Source: Clostridium saccharoperbutylacetonicum N1-4(HMT) (GTDB taxonomy: Bacteria; Bacillota; Clostridia; Clostridiales; Clostridiaceae). Taken from it: 64,000 nt of DNA. The notes under the pieces are model-generated. The model saw only the letters and a list, made by a program, of their open reading frames with translations. It was not told the DNA's origin and searched no databases. The stretch is from assembly GCF_000340885.1 (NCBI RefSeq), contig NC_020291.1:5145001-5209000 (forward strand), given 5' to 3'. Position 1 is the stretch's first letter; each line of letters begins with the position of its first letter. The translations under genes were made by a program, and so were the position numbers. Of this stretch, positions 38,267 through 47,159 are shown in pieces.

Positions 38267-39019
38267 TTAATTTACACTTGCCATTTGAACCTCAACTTTT
38301 TCCTTTTTCAAATTTTCAAAAATCACTTCAGGAATATTGTCATCTGTAAACAAATAACTTATTTCATTAATTTTAAACTGAGATACAACTCCACGCTCTG
38401 AAAATTTTGATGAATCAGTTAAAATTATTATTTTATCAGCACTTTCTGCCATAGCCTTAACTGTTTCTGTTCTCATAAGGTTTTTCCCAGTAAACCCTAT
38501 TTTAGAGTTATACCCATCAGTTCCAATAAATAATTTATCTACAAAAAAATCTTTAACACACTTTCTAGTTAAAGGTCCTACTGAAACTTGAGATTCAGGT
38601 TGATAATCTCCACCTAACAACACAACTTTAGCATTTCCTTCTCTAATATAATTTGCAATGAAAGTTGAATTAGTAATTATAGTTATATCTTTCTTATTAA
38701 AAGCAAGCTCTTCTGCAAGCAACGCACAAGATGAACCTGACTCAATCATGACAGTTTCTCCATCTCTTACAAGCTCACTTGCTAAACGGGCTATCTTTCG
38801 TTTTATATCATAATTAAAAGCTAATCTGCTGCTGATATCATCACTTGAAGTCATAACGGCATAGCCATGCTCACGCTTTAATAGTCCTTTTTCTTCTAAT
38901 GCACCAAGGTCTTTACGTATAGTTACTTGAGATACTTTTAAAAGTTCTGCTAATTTACTAACTTCTATGCGCTTATTTTTATTTACAATTTCAAGAAGCT
39001 TTGTATATCTATCTGTCAT
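38267..39019 (-). CDS. DeoR-family transcriptional repressor
   Basis: 250 residues. N-terminal DeoR helix-turn-helix (residues 5-55; IEVSKLAELLKVSQVTIRKD) followed by the sugar-phosphate-isomerase-like sensor domain (about 75-230) with typical IESGSSC, ITNS and FIGTDG motifs. Such regulators respond to phosphorylated sugars. It sits between the glycyl radical enzyme/aldolase operon and the activase gene. Four TTTCATTTGAAA-type palindromes at both promoters are its probable operators, and a phosphorylated pathway intermediate is the probable inducer. GGAGGGGG precedes ATG 39019. Confidence 0.92.
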   Translation of the reverse strand: MTDRYTKLLEIVNKNKRIEVSKLAELLKVSQVTIRKDLGALEEKGLLKREHGYAVMTSSDDISSRLAFNYDIKRKIARLASELVRDGETVMIESGSSCALLAEELAFNKKDITIITNSTFIANYIREGNAKVVLLGGDYQPESQVSVGPLTRKCVKDFFVDKLFIGTDGYNSKIGFTGKNLMRTETVKAMAESADKIIILTDSSKFSERGVVSQFKINEISYLFTDDNIPEVIFENLKKEKVEVQMASVN

Positions 39020-39159
39020 AAAGCCCCCTCCTATCTATTAATATAATGGTAATTATAACATAACTCCTTTGTTAAATGAACCATTTAAATTTCGAATAAA
39101 ATTTGATTAAGTAATTATTGCACATTTTCAGCTAGATTGTATTCTTTTTCTATGATTTT

Positions 39160-39171
39160 ATTCATTTGAAA
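39160..39171. promoter_or_regulatory. DeoR operator candidate, site 3
   Basis: ATTCATTTGAAA, one mismatch from site 1, upstream of the activase promoter. Confidence 0.55.
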
Positions 39172-39180
39172 TAATATTAA

Positions 39181-39192
39181 TTTCAAATGAAA
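39181..39192. promoter_or_regulatory. DeoR operator candidate, site 4
   Basis: TTTCAAATGAAA, the exact reverse complement of site 1. It is 21 bp (two turns) from site 3 and ends 8 bases before the activase -35 box. Confidence 0.6.
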
Positions 39193-39199
39193 TTTTATA

Positions 39200-39228
39200 T
39201 TTACACTTATTTTTTTTCATGTTAAGAT
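39200..39228 (+). promoter_or_regulatory. Activase gene promoter
   Basis: TTTACA (39200-39205), 17-base spacer, TAAGAT (39223-39228). Confidence 0.5.
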
Positions 39229-39270
39229 TAATCCAATAGAAAAAGATTAATTTATATGGAGATGATTTAT

Positions 39271-40173
39271 ATGAATGATATAAATGCATGTATTTTTAAT
39301 ATTCAAAAATATAGTATACACGATGGTCCTGGAATTAGAACTGTCATTTTTTTCAAAGGTTGTCCTTTAAGCTGCCTATGGTGTTCAAATCCAGAATCAC
39401 AAGATAAAAATATACAGCTTATATGTGATGAAACAAAATGTGTACAATGCCTTCATTGTATAAGTGTATGTCCCAAAAGCGCTATAACTTCATATAAAAA
39501 TCATATAAAAATTGATTCTAACAAATGTGTTTCTTGTTTTAATTGTAAAAATTCTTGTCCTCAGAAAGCACTTTCAGTTGAAGGTAAATTTATGACAATT
39601 TCAGAAGTAGTAAAAGAAGTAATGAAAGATGAAATGTTTTATGAAGAATCAAATGGAGGTGTAACTTTATCTGGTGGTGAAGTATTTATGCAACATGAAT
39701 TTGCATCAGAACTTTTAAGATCTTTGAAGGAAAAGAATATACACACTGCAATTGAAACTACTGGATATACTTCAAAAGACATATTCTCAAGCCTAATTGA
39801 ACATATAGATTTATTATTATTTGATATAAAACATTATGATAGAGAAAAGCATTTAAAAGCTACTAATGTTTATAATGATATTATTATTGAAAATTTAAAA
39901 ATTGCTATAAATAATGAAAAAGATATTATAATACGCATTCCTGTTATTCCAACTATTAATTCTAGCTTAGAAGATGCCAGAGGCTTCTGTAAGTTACTAA
40001 AATCAATAAATGCAAAAAAAGTGAATTTACTCCCCTTTCATCAATTTGGACAGAAAAAATATACACTTTTAGATAAACCTTATGCTTTTCAAGACACTAA
40101 GCAACTCCATGAAGAAGATTTGCTAGACTACCAAAATATATTTCTTAAAAATGGCTTTGATTGTTATTTTTAA
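39271..40173 (+). CDS. Glycyl-radical enzyme activating enzyme
   Basis: 300 residues from ATG 39271. GGAGATG at 39258-39264 is its ribosome site and overlaps the earlier in-frame ATG at 39256. It has the radical-SAM motif CPLSCLWCSNPE (CxxxCxxC), followed by two ferredoxin-like 4Fe-4S motifs (CVQCLHCISVC and CVSCFNCKNSC), then the SAM-binding GGVTLSGGE. It abstracts the glycine hydrogen (G779 of the partner) by reductive SAM cleavage. It is divergent from the enzyme it should activate, with shared operator-like palindromes. Confidence 0.93.
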   Translation: MNDINACIFNIQKYSIHDGPGIRTVIFFKGCPLSCLWCSNPESQDKNIQLICDETKCVQCLHCISVCPKSAITSYKNHIKIDSNKCVSCFNCKNSCPQKALSVEGKFMTISEVVKEVMKDEMFYEESNGGVTLSGGEVFMQHEFASELLRSLKEKNIHTAIETTGYTSKDIFSSLIEHIDLLLFDIKHYDREKHLKATNVYNDIIIENLKIAINNEKDIIIRIPVIPTINSSLEDARGFCKLLKSINAKKVNLLPFHQFGQKKYTLLDKPYAFQDTKQLHEEDLLDYQNIFLKNGFDCYF

Positions 40174-40190
40174 TACATTGGCAAATATTT

Positions 40191-40248
40191 AAAATGTTAT
40201 TCTAAATGTAAACTAGATTTTTACTATGAATAACATTTTGTTTTTTAT
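40191..40248 (+). terminator. Terminator of activase gene
   Basis: A 12-bp perfect stem (40191-40202 with 40228-40239), then GTTTTTT. Confidence 0.85.
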
Positions 40249-40320
40249 AATACACTAACCCTATAAATTTATGGTATAATACTTTATGAGAATAATTTTC
40301 AAATCAAGGAGGCAACCATT

Positions 40321-41871
40321 TTGAATAAATTAAAAGAAGAATTATTGCTTGAAATAGAAAGCTTTAAAGAGTTATGTAATAAATTTATAAAAGGTGAAGT
40401 TTCTGCAGCAGATTTTAAAAAAGTATCTGGCGGAATGGGTGTGTATTCTGAACGTAGCAAACAAGAACTTATGATAAGACTTAGAATACCTTCTGGTATA
40501 ACAAATATATCTCAAATGAATTGGTTATGTGATATCGCTGAAAAATACAATTTAGATAAAATACACTTCACCACAAGAGAAGCTGTTCAGTATCACAATC
40601 TTTCAGTTGATGCAGTTTGTGGAATAATGAAAGACGGAATTGAAAATGACGTATATTCTAGAGGAGGCGGAGGAAATTACCCAAGAAATGTTGCTTTATC
40701 ACCTCTTTCTGGTGTTGATAAATTAGAAGCTTTTGATGTTAGTGAATATGCTCTAGCTGTTAATAAGCACTTTTTAAGTAAAATAACCTCTTATAAATTT
40801 CCTAGGAAATTTAAAGTGTCTTTTTCTAGCAGTAAAACTGATCTTGGTCACTGCAATATAGCTGATTTAGGATTTTTAGCAACAATTAAAGATGGTAAAG
40901 AATATTTCAAAGTTTATATGGGTGGAGGGCTTGGCCAAAATTCAAAGATTGGTGTTGAATATGATGAACTTATTGAACCTAGCAAAGTTTTATATCATAT
41001 TGAAGCCATGACTAGTCTTTTCATAGCTGAAGGAAATTATGAAAATAAAAATAAAGCTCGTATAAGATACATCGTTGAAAGACTTGGCAAAGATGCTTTT
41101 ATTGAAACATATAAAAAGCATTTAAAAGAAGTTTGTGAAAAAGAAAATTTAGAGCTTAATATAACTACAAAAGACATTATTAAAGAAGGCAAAATAATAA
41201 ATCTAAAACATTCTAGATTATATGAACAAAAGCAACAATGTCTATATAGTGTATATCTTCATCCAATTGGAGGACAAATATATATTAAACAACTAAGAGA
41301 AATTTTAGACAGTTTAAAATCCGTGGAAGCCTTAGACATAAGACTAACTATGACAGAGGGAATTTATTTTAGAAATTTAAATGGTGATGAAGCAAAAAAA
41401 CTTCTAGAGTTAACTCAAAATCTTGGAGGAGAAACAGCTCTTCAACAAAGTGTTTCTTGTATTGGTGTTCCAATTTGCCAAGTTGGAATTTTAGAAAGCC
41501 AAAAGACTTTAAATCAAATATTAACTTACTTTAAAGAAAAAGGATATACAAAAGATGTATTGCCAAGAGTTCATATTTCAGGATGTCCTAATTCATGTGG
41601 AGTTCATGAAGTAGGTGCAATTGGATTCACTGGTAAACGCAAAAGAGTTAATGATGTTGTTGAAGATGTATTTCAACTTCATATTAATGGATCTTTTGAA
41701 GATAATAATGCTAGACTTGGAAAGGTATATGGCGATTTGTTAGCACGTGAAATTCCTGAATTTTTATACGAACTAGCTTTATTATTAGAAAATAAAAATA
41801 TCGATTTTATTGATTATTTAAATAGCAACGAATCAGAATTTGAAGAATTAATAACTAAGTATCTTAAATAA
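40321..41871 (+). CDS. Siroheme-dependent sulfite/nitrite reductase
   Basis: 516 residues in the duplicated nitrite/sulfite reductase fold. An N-terminal half (about 30-230; FTTREAVQYHNLS, SRGGGGNYPRNV, GHCNIADLGF) precedes a second half. The second half carries the four Cys of the siroheme-linked 4Fe-4S cluster: SCIGVPICQ (C-x5-C) and SGCPNSCG (C-x3-C). It reduces sulfite to sulfide or nitrite to ammonia using ferredoxin or an unknown donor. Which one cannot be read from the sequence. It begins at TTG 40321, the only codon at correct distance from AAGGAGG. It uses siroheme, which the ahb operon in this window also consumes. Confidence 0.9.
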   Translation: MNKLKEELLLEIESFKELCNKFIKGEVSAADFKKVSGGMGVYSERSKQELMIRLRIPSGITNISQMNWLCDIAEKYNLDKIHFTTREAVQYHNLSVDAVCGIMKDGIENDVYSRGGGGNYPRNVALSPLSGVDKLEAFDVSEYALAVNKHFLSKITSYKFPRKFKVSFSSSKTDLGHCNIADLGFLATIKDGKEYFKVYMGGGLGQNSKIGVEYDELIEPSKVLYHIEAMTSLFIAEGNYENKNKARIRYIVERLGKDAFIETYKKHLKEVCEKENLELNITTKDIIKEGKIINLKHSRLYEQKQQCLYSVYLHPIGGQIYIKQLREILDSLKSVEALDIRLTMTEGIYFRNLNGDEAKKLLELTQNLGGETALQQSVSCIGVPICQVGILESQKTLNQILTYFKEKGYTKDVLPRVHISGCPNSCGVHEVGAIGFTGKRKRVNDVVEDVFQLHINGSFEDNNARLGKVYGDLLAREIPEFLYELALLLENKNIDFIDYLNSNESEFEELITKYLK

Positions 41872-41886
41872 GCTAAATACATAATC

Positions 41887-41943
41887 AAAATAAACATTCT
41901 AAAGGTATCTGTTTTTCAGCACCTTAAGAATGTTTATTTTTTT
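41887..41943 (+). terminator. Terminator of sulfite/nitrite reductase gene
   Basis: An 18-bp stem with one mismatch (41889-41906 with 41921-41938), then T7. It may also act on the minus strand. Confidence 0.85.
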
Positions 41944-41971
41944 ACACTATTCCATTATATAAAAATTTCTT

Positions 41972-42121
41972 TTATAGGTTTAACACTAACTCTACTCCAC
42001 CATAGATACCTGCATCATTTCCTAACTTAGCAAGTTCAAATTTTGTATCTTCGCAAGCATGAAATGCCTTCTCAGCAAAGTATTTTCTAAATCCATATTG
42101 TCTCATTTCTTTTCCCACATT
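41972..42121 (-). pseudogene. C-terminal remnant of a ROK-family sugar kinase
   Basis: An open stretch of about 50 codons in the same frame as, and immediately after, the MFS stop codon. It encodes GKEMRQYGFRKYF, AEKAFHACEDTKFE and LAKLGNDAGIYGGVELVLNL. The LGNDAGI-type ending and the preceding helix are the C-terminus of ROK glucokinases. The other 250 or so residues, including the ATP and zinc motifs, are absent. It looks like the stump of a kinase gene displaced by the MFS gene. Confidence 0.7.
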
Positions 42122-42133
42122 AATATTCTTATT

Positions 42134-43315
42134 TTAGTTAAGTATTTGTTCTTTAGCATTTTTACTTTTTATTATAACTAAAATATAGCTGCAAATTGAT
42201 AATACAAACATTCCGATAGCACAAATAATAAATACTCCATTCGTTGATATGTTTTTGAATATATAATTAGTAAGATTATTTATTATAATTGGCGACAATA
42301 AACCTCCAATTCCTCCAATTACTGCAAAAACACCATTTGCAAGAGCTATAGAAATTTGAGGTACTGATACTGAAATAATATATGAAGCCTGCGCCATAAA
42401 GCAGCTCAAAGAAATTCCTAGGCATGCACTTCCAAAAATTATCCCCAAAATATTATGGGGTAAAATTATAACAGATAAATATCCTAATCCAGCTGCAAAA
42501 ATAGCAAAAGGTAATGTATTACGCTTTAAAGCTGATGATATTCTTGAAAAGTTAAAACCAACTAAAAGTGCAAATCCGCCTTGCACTGCAGTTACTATTC
42601 CTGTAAGCGCTGAACTTCCATTTAAATTCTGTAAAATATGAGTAGCTATATTAGTCATAAAGGCTGTTATAAACAAAGTATGAAAAAAGCTAATTAAAGA
42701 TAATTCAAATACCATTTTATTTAACTTTAATTTTTGTGTAGCACTTTGAGTCTGTGCTCCTGTATCTGGCAATTGATATATTACAATTATGAATGCTGCA
42801 AGGGCAATTAAGTGAACTAAGAAATACTTTTGATATCCAAAGTTCCCCAATATTCCACCAACAATATTTATGAATATCGAACCAATTCCCATTCCTGTAA
42901 CATGAAGTCCCATAAGCGCAGCACGATCCTTCCCATCAAAGAAATCACTAATTATTGCAGCGTTAAGTGGAGATATTATTCCAAATCCAAAGCCTACAAG
43001 AACTCTTGAAATCATCACAAATGAGAAACTATCTATCAAAAGCGGACTGGTTCCTACAAAAGCAATGAGTAATAAACCAATTGACACTATTTTTCTTTTT
43101 GAAATTTTAGTTACTAACCATCCAACCAATATTGATGCTACCATTAGCAAAAAATAAGGTATAGTTTGAAGTGTTTGGACTGCATTGGCTCCCTCTTCTT
43201 TAAATGCTACATCTAACATGCCTAATATAGGTGCTACTCCAGTTATATTTAATCCAAGTACAAAAGCTATAGAAAATATTGATATTTTTATACTGTTATT
43301 ACTTTTTTGTCTCAT
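42134..43315 (-). CDS. MFS transporter
   Basis: 393 residues, 12 predicted membrane helices, Major Facilitator Superfamily. The loop after TM2 (GWLVTKISKRKIVS) is a motif-A-like basic stretch, and SRVLVGFGFGIISPLNAAII marks TM4. It is divergent from the Gfo/Idh oxidoreductase operon across a 521-base control region with operator-like palindromes. Uptake of that operon's substrate, for example a glycoside, is therefore plausible; export cannot be excluded. AAGGTGG precedes ATG 43315. A ROK kinase remnant follows directly in frame. Confidence 0.87.
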   Translation of the reverse strand: MRQKSNNSIKISIFSIAFVLGLNITGVAPILGMLDVAFKEEGANAVQTLQTIPYFLLMVASILVGWLVTKISKRKIVSIGLLLIAFVGTSPLLIDSFSFVMISRVLVGFGFGIISPLNAAIISDFFDGKDRAALMGLHVTGMGIGSIFINIVGGILGNFGYQKYFLVHLIALAAFIIVIYQLPDTGAQTQSATQKLKLNKMVFELSLISFFHTLFITAFMTNIATHILQNLNGSSALTGIVTAVQGGFALLVGFNFSRISSALKRNTLPFAIFAAGLGYLSVIILPHNILGIIFGSACLGISLSCFMAQASYIISVSVPQISIALANGVFAVIGGIGGLLSPIIINNLTNYIFKNISTNGVFIICAIGMFVLSICSYILVIIKSKNAKEQILN

Positions 43316-43752
43316 GAATAAATTCCACCTTTCTGATCAATATTTAAACGTAATATTATCTATAAGTATATTTTTATGATACTGTTTACATAAATTTGTA
43401 AATCATCTGAAATTATCTGTAATAATAATACCACACTCTTAAACATCTTCAATATATTTTCTGAAAAATATTTATTTTTTCATGAATCTTATTTTATAAA
43501 TTCTATAAATACATTATTTAATATGCTACTTTTGAAAAAATCACTACTTATATATAATTGATTTTATATGTGTTTTCATATTACTTAGTAAAAATTTTCT
43601 TCTAATCTTTTTTTCTGAAGATTTTATTTTGATTTATATTATATCAATTACTTTAAAGCTAAGTTATAATCATAATTTGCAACTTTATTTAACTTCAATA
43701 TAGCCATATACATTTTTTTCTGAAAAAATATTCACTTTTTTCGATTTATATC

Positions 43753-43782
43753 TTGTATTTTTCATGAAAAAAGTGTTATAAT
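43753..43782 (+). promoter_or_regulatory. Promoter of Gfo/Idh operon
   Basis: TTGTAT (43753-43758), 18-base spacer, TATAAT (43777-43782). The spacer contains the TTTTTCATGAAAAA palindrome. Confidence 0.65.
43758..43771. promoter_or_regulatory. Operator candidate A1 (LacI-type regulator)
   Basis: TTTTTCATGAAAAA, a perfect 14-bp palindrome between the -35 and -10 boxes. Related copies occupy the same position in the NuoG/GltD-operon promoter. Confidence 0.6.
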
Positions 43783-43783
43783 G

Positions 43784-43795
43784 TTTTCATGAAAT
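43784..43795. promoter_or_regulatory. Operator candidate A2
   Basis: TTTTCATGAAAT with a perfect 10-bp core (TTTCATGAAA, 43785-43794), just after the -10 box, 25 bp centre to centre from A1. Confidence 0.55.
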
Positions 43796-43836
43796 ATGAT
43801 ATGTTATTTCAAACTCATATAAGGAGGAGTAATTAA

Positions 43837-44898
43837 ATGAAAGTTAATTTTGGAATAATCGGATTTGGATTTATGGGACATGTACATGAAAAAACATTAG
43901 CTTCATTAGATTCAGCTAATTTAGTTGCAGTATGCGATATTGATGAAGAAAAAATGTCTGATGCTATAACTGAAAATGTTATAAGAACTACCAGCTTTGA
44001 TGAATTGTTAAAGATTGATGATATTAATACAGTAATAATTTCAATAAGTAATCATGTTCATAAAGAAGTTGTAATCAAGGCTGCAAAGGCAGGTAAAAAT
44101 ATAATTTGCGAAAAACCTGCTGCTATGAATGTAAAGGAATACGATGAGATGATAGCTGCTGTAAAAGATGCGGGAGTAATGTTTACAGTACATCAGCAAC
44201 GTAGATATGATGTAGACTTTAGAACTGCCAAAGAAGTATATAATCAAGAAACCTTAGGCAATGTATATACTATTCAATCCAAGTTATATGGGATAAATGG
44301 AAATATGCATGATTGGCATGTATTTAAAAAGTACGGTGGTGGAATGTTATATGACTGGGGTGTTCATTTAATAGATCAAATGCTTTATATGGTTGATAGC
44401 AAAATAAAGACTATCTATGCTGATTTAAGAAATGTTATTAATGAAGAAGTAGATGATTACTTCAAAATTTTACTTAAATTTGAAAATGGCATAACAGCTG
44501 AAATAGAGCTTGGAACCTACTTCCTAGCTGATAAACCAAACTGGTTTGAAAGACATTGGTTTATTGGTGGAGATAAAGGAACTATGTATAGTGATGGTTT
44601 TGATCCAGAAGGAAAAATTGCAAGAACAACTAGACTTCTTAAAAATGTTCCTGGAAAAACTACTATGACGGCTTCTGGTCCAACACGGTCATTTGGTCCA
44701 CCACAAGATGGAGTTTTAATCACTGAAGATTTGCCTAAAGTAAACGTTGCCCACATAATGTTTTTTGAAAATTATTTTAAAGCATTAGAGGGAAAGGAAG
44801 AATTAATTGTTAAAATCCCTGAAGTAAGAAGAGTTCTTGCTGTTATGGAAGCCGTAAGAGAATCAGCAGCCTCTGGAAAATCTGTTGATTTTGAATAA
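43837..44898 (+). CDS. Gfo/Idh/MocA-family oxidoreductase 1
   Basis: 353 residues. N-terminal Rossmann fold with nucleotide motif GFGFMG (residues 9-14) and the family Lys at K93 (CEKPAA). The C-terminal alpha/beta domain has the catalytic pair D173 and H177 (YDWGVHLID). These enzymes oxidise or reduce sugar hydroxyl/keto groups with NAD(P). AAGGAGG precedes ATG 43837. First gene of an operon with a second Gfo/Idh enzyme, a TIM-barrel protein and a flavoprotein. It may act at C3 of a glycoside or reduce a keto-anhydro sugar; exact substrate unknown. Confidence 0.92.
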   Translation: MKVNFGIIGFGFMGHVHEKTLASLDSANLVAVCDIDEEKMSDAITENVIRTTSFDELLKIDDINTVIISISNHVHKEVVIKAAKAGKNIICEKPAAMNVKEYDEMIAAVKDAGVMFTVHQQRRYDVDFRTAKEVYNQETLGNVYTIQSKLYGINGNMHDWHVFKKYGGGMLYDWGVHLIDQMLYMVDSKIKTIYADLRNVINEEVDDYFKILLKFENGITAEIELGTYFLADKPNWFERHWFIGGDKGTMYSDGFDPEGKIARTTRLLKNVPGKTTMTASGPTRSFGPPQDGVLITEDLPKVNVAHIMFFENYFKALEGKEELIVKIPEVRRVLAVMEAVRESAASGKSVDFE

Positions 44899-44936
44899 AT
44901 ACTAAATGAGTTTTAAATGAAAAGGAGAAATTAATT

Positions 44937-46052
44937 ATGAGAAACGGAAAAGTTCAAATTGCTATCGTAGGTTGTGGAGGAATTGCTAATCAAAAACACA
45001 TGCCATCTATAAAAGCTAATTCAAGCAAGGCAGAAATTGTTGCCTTCTGTGATATTATACCTGAACGTGCTGAGAAAGCTGCTGCAGACTTTGGAACACA
45101 AGATGCAAAAACATATACAGATTATAAAGAAATGTTATCAGATAAAAGTATAGAATTTGATGTTGTACATGTATGTACTCCTAATGTTGCTCACTGTCCA
45201 ATTACAGTTGCAGCCTTTGAAGCTGGAAAGCATGTAATGTGTGAAAAACCAATGGCTCATAATACTGAAGATGCACAAAAAATGATTGATGCTTGGAAAA
45301 AATCAGGAAAGAAATTTACAATTGGTTATCAAAACAGATTCCGCGATGATACAACAACTTTAAACGCTTCATGCAAAAACGGAGAGCTTGGAGAAGTTTA
45401 TTTTGCTAAAGCTCACGCATTAAGAAGAAGAGCTGTTCCTACTTGGGGTGTATTCCCTAACAAAGCACTACAAGGTGGTGGTCCATTAATAGATATTGGT
45501 ACTCATGCCTTAGATATAACACTATGGATGATGGACAATTATAAACCTGTTTCTGTAACTGGACAAGTATTTTATAAATTAGGACGTCAAGCTGATGGTC
45601 CTGATGGAAATGTTTTTGGACCTTGGGATCCTGAAACCTTTGAAGTAGAAGATTCAGCCTTTGGTATGATTAAAATGGAAAACGGAGCTGTTGTTTACCT
45701 TGAATCCTCTTGGGCATTAAATGTATTAAAATCTATGGAAGCCTCTACAACTCTTTGTGGAACAAAAGGTGGAGCTGAAATTCATCATGGTGGAAGCTAT
45801 CCAAAAGATGAGCTTATCTACAACAGCGTAGAACATAATCAACTAATGGAAAAAGTCATATCACCTGCTGGTATTGTTGACTTCTTCCAAGGTGGAGCTT
45901 CAGCAGAAGGTGTACGTGAGCAGTCACAATGGATGGATGCAATCATAAATGATACAGATCCACTAGTTAAACCTGAACAAGCTTTCGTGGTAACACAAAT
46001 TTTAGATGCAATTTATAAATCAGCTGAAACAGGTAAAGAAGTATACCTTTAA
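44937..46052 (+). CDS. Gfo/Idh/MocA-family oxidoreductase 2 (DgpA-like)
   Basis: 371 residues. Rossmann motif GCGGIA (12-17), K104 (CEKPMA) and the catalytic pair D186 and H190 (IDIGTHALD). The stretch ALRRRAVPTWGVF before the catalytic domain recalls glycoside 3-dehydrogenases such as DgpA, which oxidise C3 of glucose in C- or O-glycosides. It follows the first Gfo/Idh gene by 38 bases. With the C-deglycosidase genes 4.4 kb away, it is the best candidate for making the 3-oxo-glycoside. The DgpA match is from memory of family features. Confidence 0.9.
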   Translation: MRNGKVQIAIVGCGGIANQKHMPSIKANSSKAEIVAFCDIIPERAEKAAADFGTQDAKTYTDYKEMLSDKSIEFDVVHVCTPNVAHCPITVAAFEAGKHVMCEKPMAHNTEDAQKMIDAWKKSGKKFTIGYQNRFRDDTTTLNASCKNGELGEVYFAKAHALRRRAVPTWGVFPNKALQGGGPLIDIGTHALDITLWMMDNYKPVSVTGQVFYKLGRQADGPDGNVFGPWDPETFEVEDSAFGMIKMENGAVVYLESSWALNVLKSMEASTTLCGTKGGAEIHHGGSYPKDELIYNSVEHNQLMEKVISPAGIVDFFQGGASAEGVREQSQWMDAIINDTDPLVKPEQAFVVTQILDAIYKSAETGKEVYL

Positions 46053-46074
46053 TCAATAAATAAGTAATTAGCCT

Positions 46075-46103
46075 AAGCCTTAAGAGTTAATCTCTTTTGG
46101 CTT
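46075..46103 (+). other. Intercistronic hairpin
   Basis: AAGCCTTAAGAG (46075-46086) pairs with CTCTTTTGGCTT (46092-46103), two mismatches and no T tract. It lies between the second Gfo/Idh gene and the TIM-barrel gene. Confidence 0.4.
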
Positions 46104-46141
46104 ATCCTATCAAAATTTTTCTAAATTGGAGGAATCATAAC

Positions 46142-47056
46142 ATGAAATTAGGTTTTGTAAGTGCTATTTTAGATACTTATACATTTGAAGAAATGATCGA
46201 TTTTGCAAGTGAAAACGATTTTGAATGCGTAGAAGTAGCTTGTTGGCCAAAAGGCAAAGCAGAACGTAGATATGCTGGCGTTACGCACATAAATGTAGAT
46301 GAACTTGATGACAATAAAATTACTTATATTAAAGATTATTGTTCTAAAAAAAATGTAAATTTATCTTCTCTTGCATACTATCCAAATACTTTAGATCCTG
46401 ATCTAGAAAAAAGAGAAACTCACGTTAACCATATAAAAAAATTAATTGTTGCGTCTAATAAATTAAATATAGGTGTAGTAACTACTTTTATAGGTAGAGA
46501 TCAAAATAAAACTGTAGAAGAAAATCTTGAAATATTCAAGGAAGTTTGGACTCCAATAATAAAATTAGCTGAAGAAAATAAAGTTAAAGTTGCTATAGAA
46601 AATTGTCCAATGCTATTCACTAACGACCAATGGCCAGGCGGACAAAATCTTGCAACGACTCCTGCTATTTGGAGACAAATGTTTTCAGCAATACAAAGCG
46701 ATTATTTCGGACTAAATTATGATCCATCACATTTTGTATGGCAACAAATTGATTATATTAAACCACTATACGAATTCAAAGACAAAATATTCCACGTACA
46801 TTATAAAGATATTAAAGTTTACAAAGATAAATTAGACGATGTTGGGATTATGGCTACTCCTCTACAATACATATCTCCAAAATTACCTGGCCTTGGTGAT
46901 GTGAACTGGGGTAAATATGTTTCCGCTTTAACTGATATCGGATATAAAGGTAATACATGCATAGAAATTGAGGATAAAGCTTTCGAAGGCTCAGATGAAG
47001 AAATTCAAAACTCTTTATTACTTAGTCAAAAATATTTAAAACAATTTGTAATTTAA
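46142..47056 (+). CDS. Xylose isomerase-like TIM-barrel protein (sugar isomerase/epimerase)
   Basis: 304 residues from ATG 46142 (site TTGGAGGA); an earlier in-frame start at 46097 lies in the preceding hairpin. AP-endonuclease-2/xylose-isomerase-like barrel with likely metal ligands in IENCP (Glu), NYDPSH (Asp and His), FHVHYKD (His) and CIEIED (Glu). The family includes keto-sugar isomerases, epimerases, dehydratases and C-deglycosidases. Third gene of the Gfo/Idh operon, so it probably isomerises or dehydrates a 3-keto sugar. It has no DUF6379 partner next to it, unlike the barrel protein at 50.4 kb. Confidence 0.87.
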   Translation: MKLGFVSAILDTYTFEEMIDFASENDFECVEVACWPKGKAERRYAGVTHINVDELDDNKITYIKDYCSKKNVNLSSLAYYPNTLDPDLEKRETHVNHIKKLIVASNKLNIGVVTTFIGRDQNKTVEENLEIFKEVWTPIIKLAEENKVKVAIENCPMLFTNDQWPGGQNLATTPAIWRQMFSAIQSDYFGLNYDPSHFVWQQIDYIKPLYEFKDKIFHVHYKDIKVYKDKLDDVGIMATPLQYISPKLPGLGDVNWGKYVSALTDIGYKGNTCIEIEDKAFEGSDEEIQNSLLLSQKYLKQFVI

Positions 47057-47159
47057 AAATTATTTTGTATAACATTAATTATAAACGAGTAAATATCAAC
47101 CCTACTTTATACTACTAAGTTTTAAAAATTATATTCTTTAATCTAAGGAGGATTTTATT

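Larger units (their letters stand above)
43316..43836. other. Divergent control region, MFS / Gfo-Idh operon
   Basis: 521 gene-free bases, the largest gap in the window. On plus it holds the operon promoter and two palindromes. It also holds repeated TTTTCTGAAAA-type blocks at 43457-43467, around 43611 and 43717-43727, and a TTTTTTCATGAA copy at 43475-43486. No ORF with a ribosome site is seen. Confidence 0.6.

Noticed and set aside
43316..43836. CRISPR-like or repeat array from recurring TTTTCTGAAAA blocks
   Set aside because: Copies are short, irregularly spaced and degenerate; regulatory boxes are the simpler reading.
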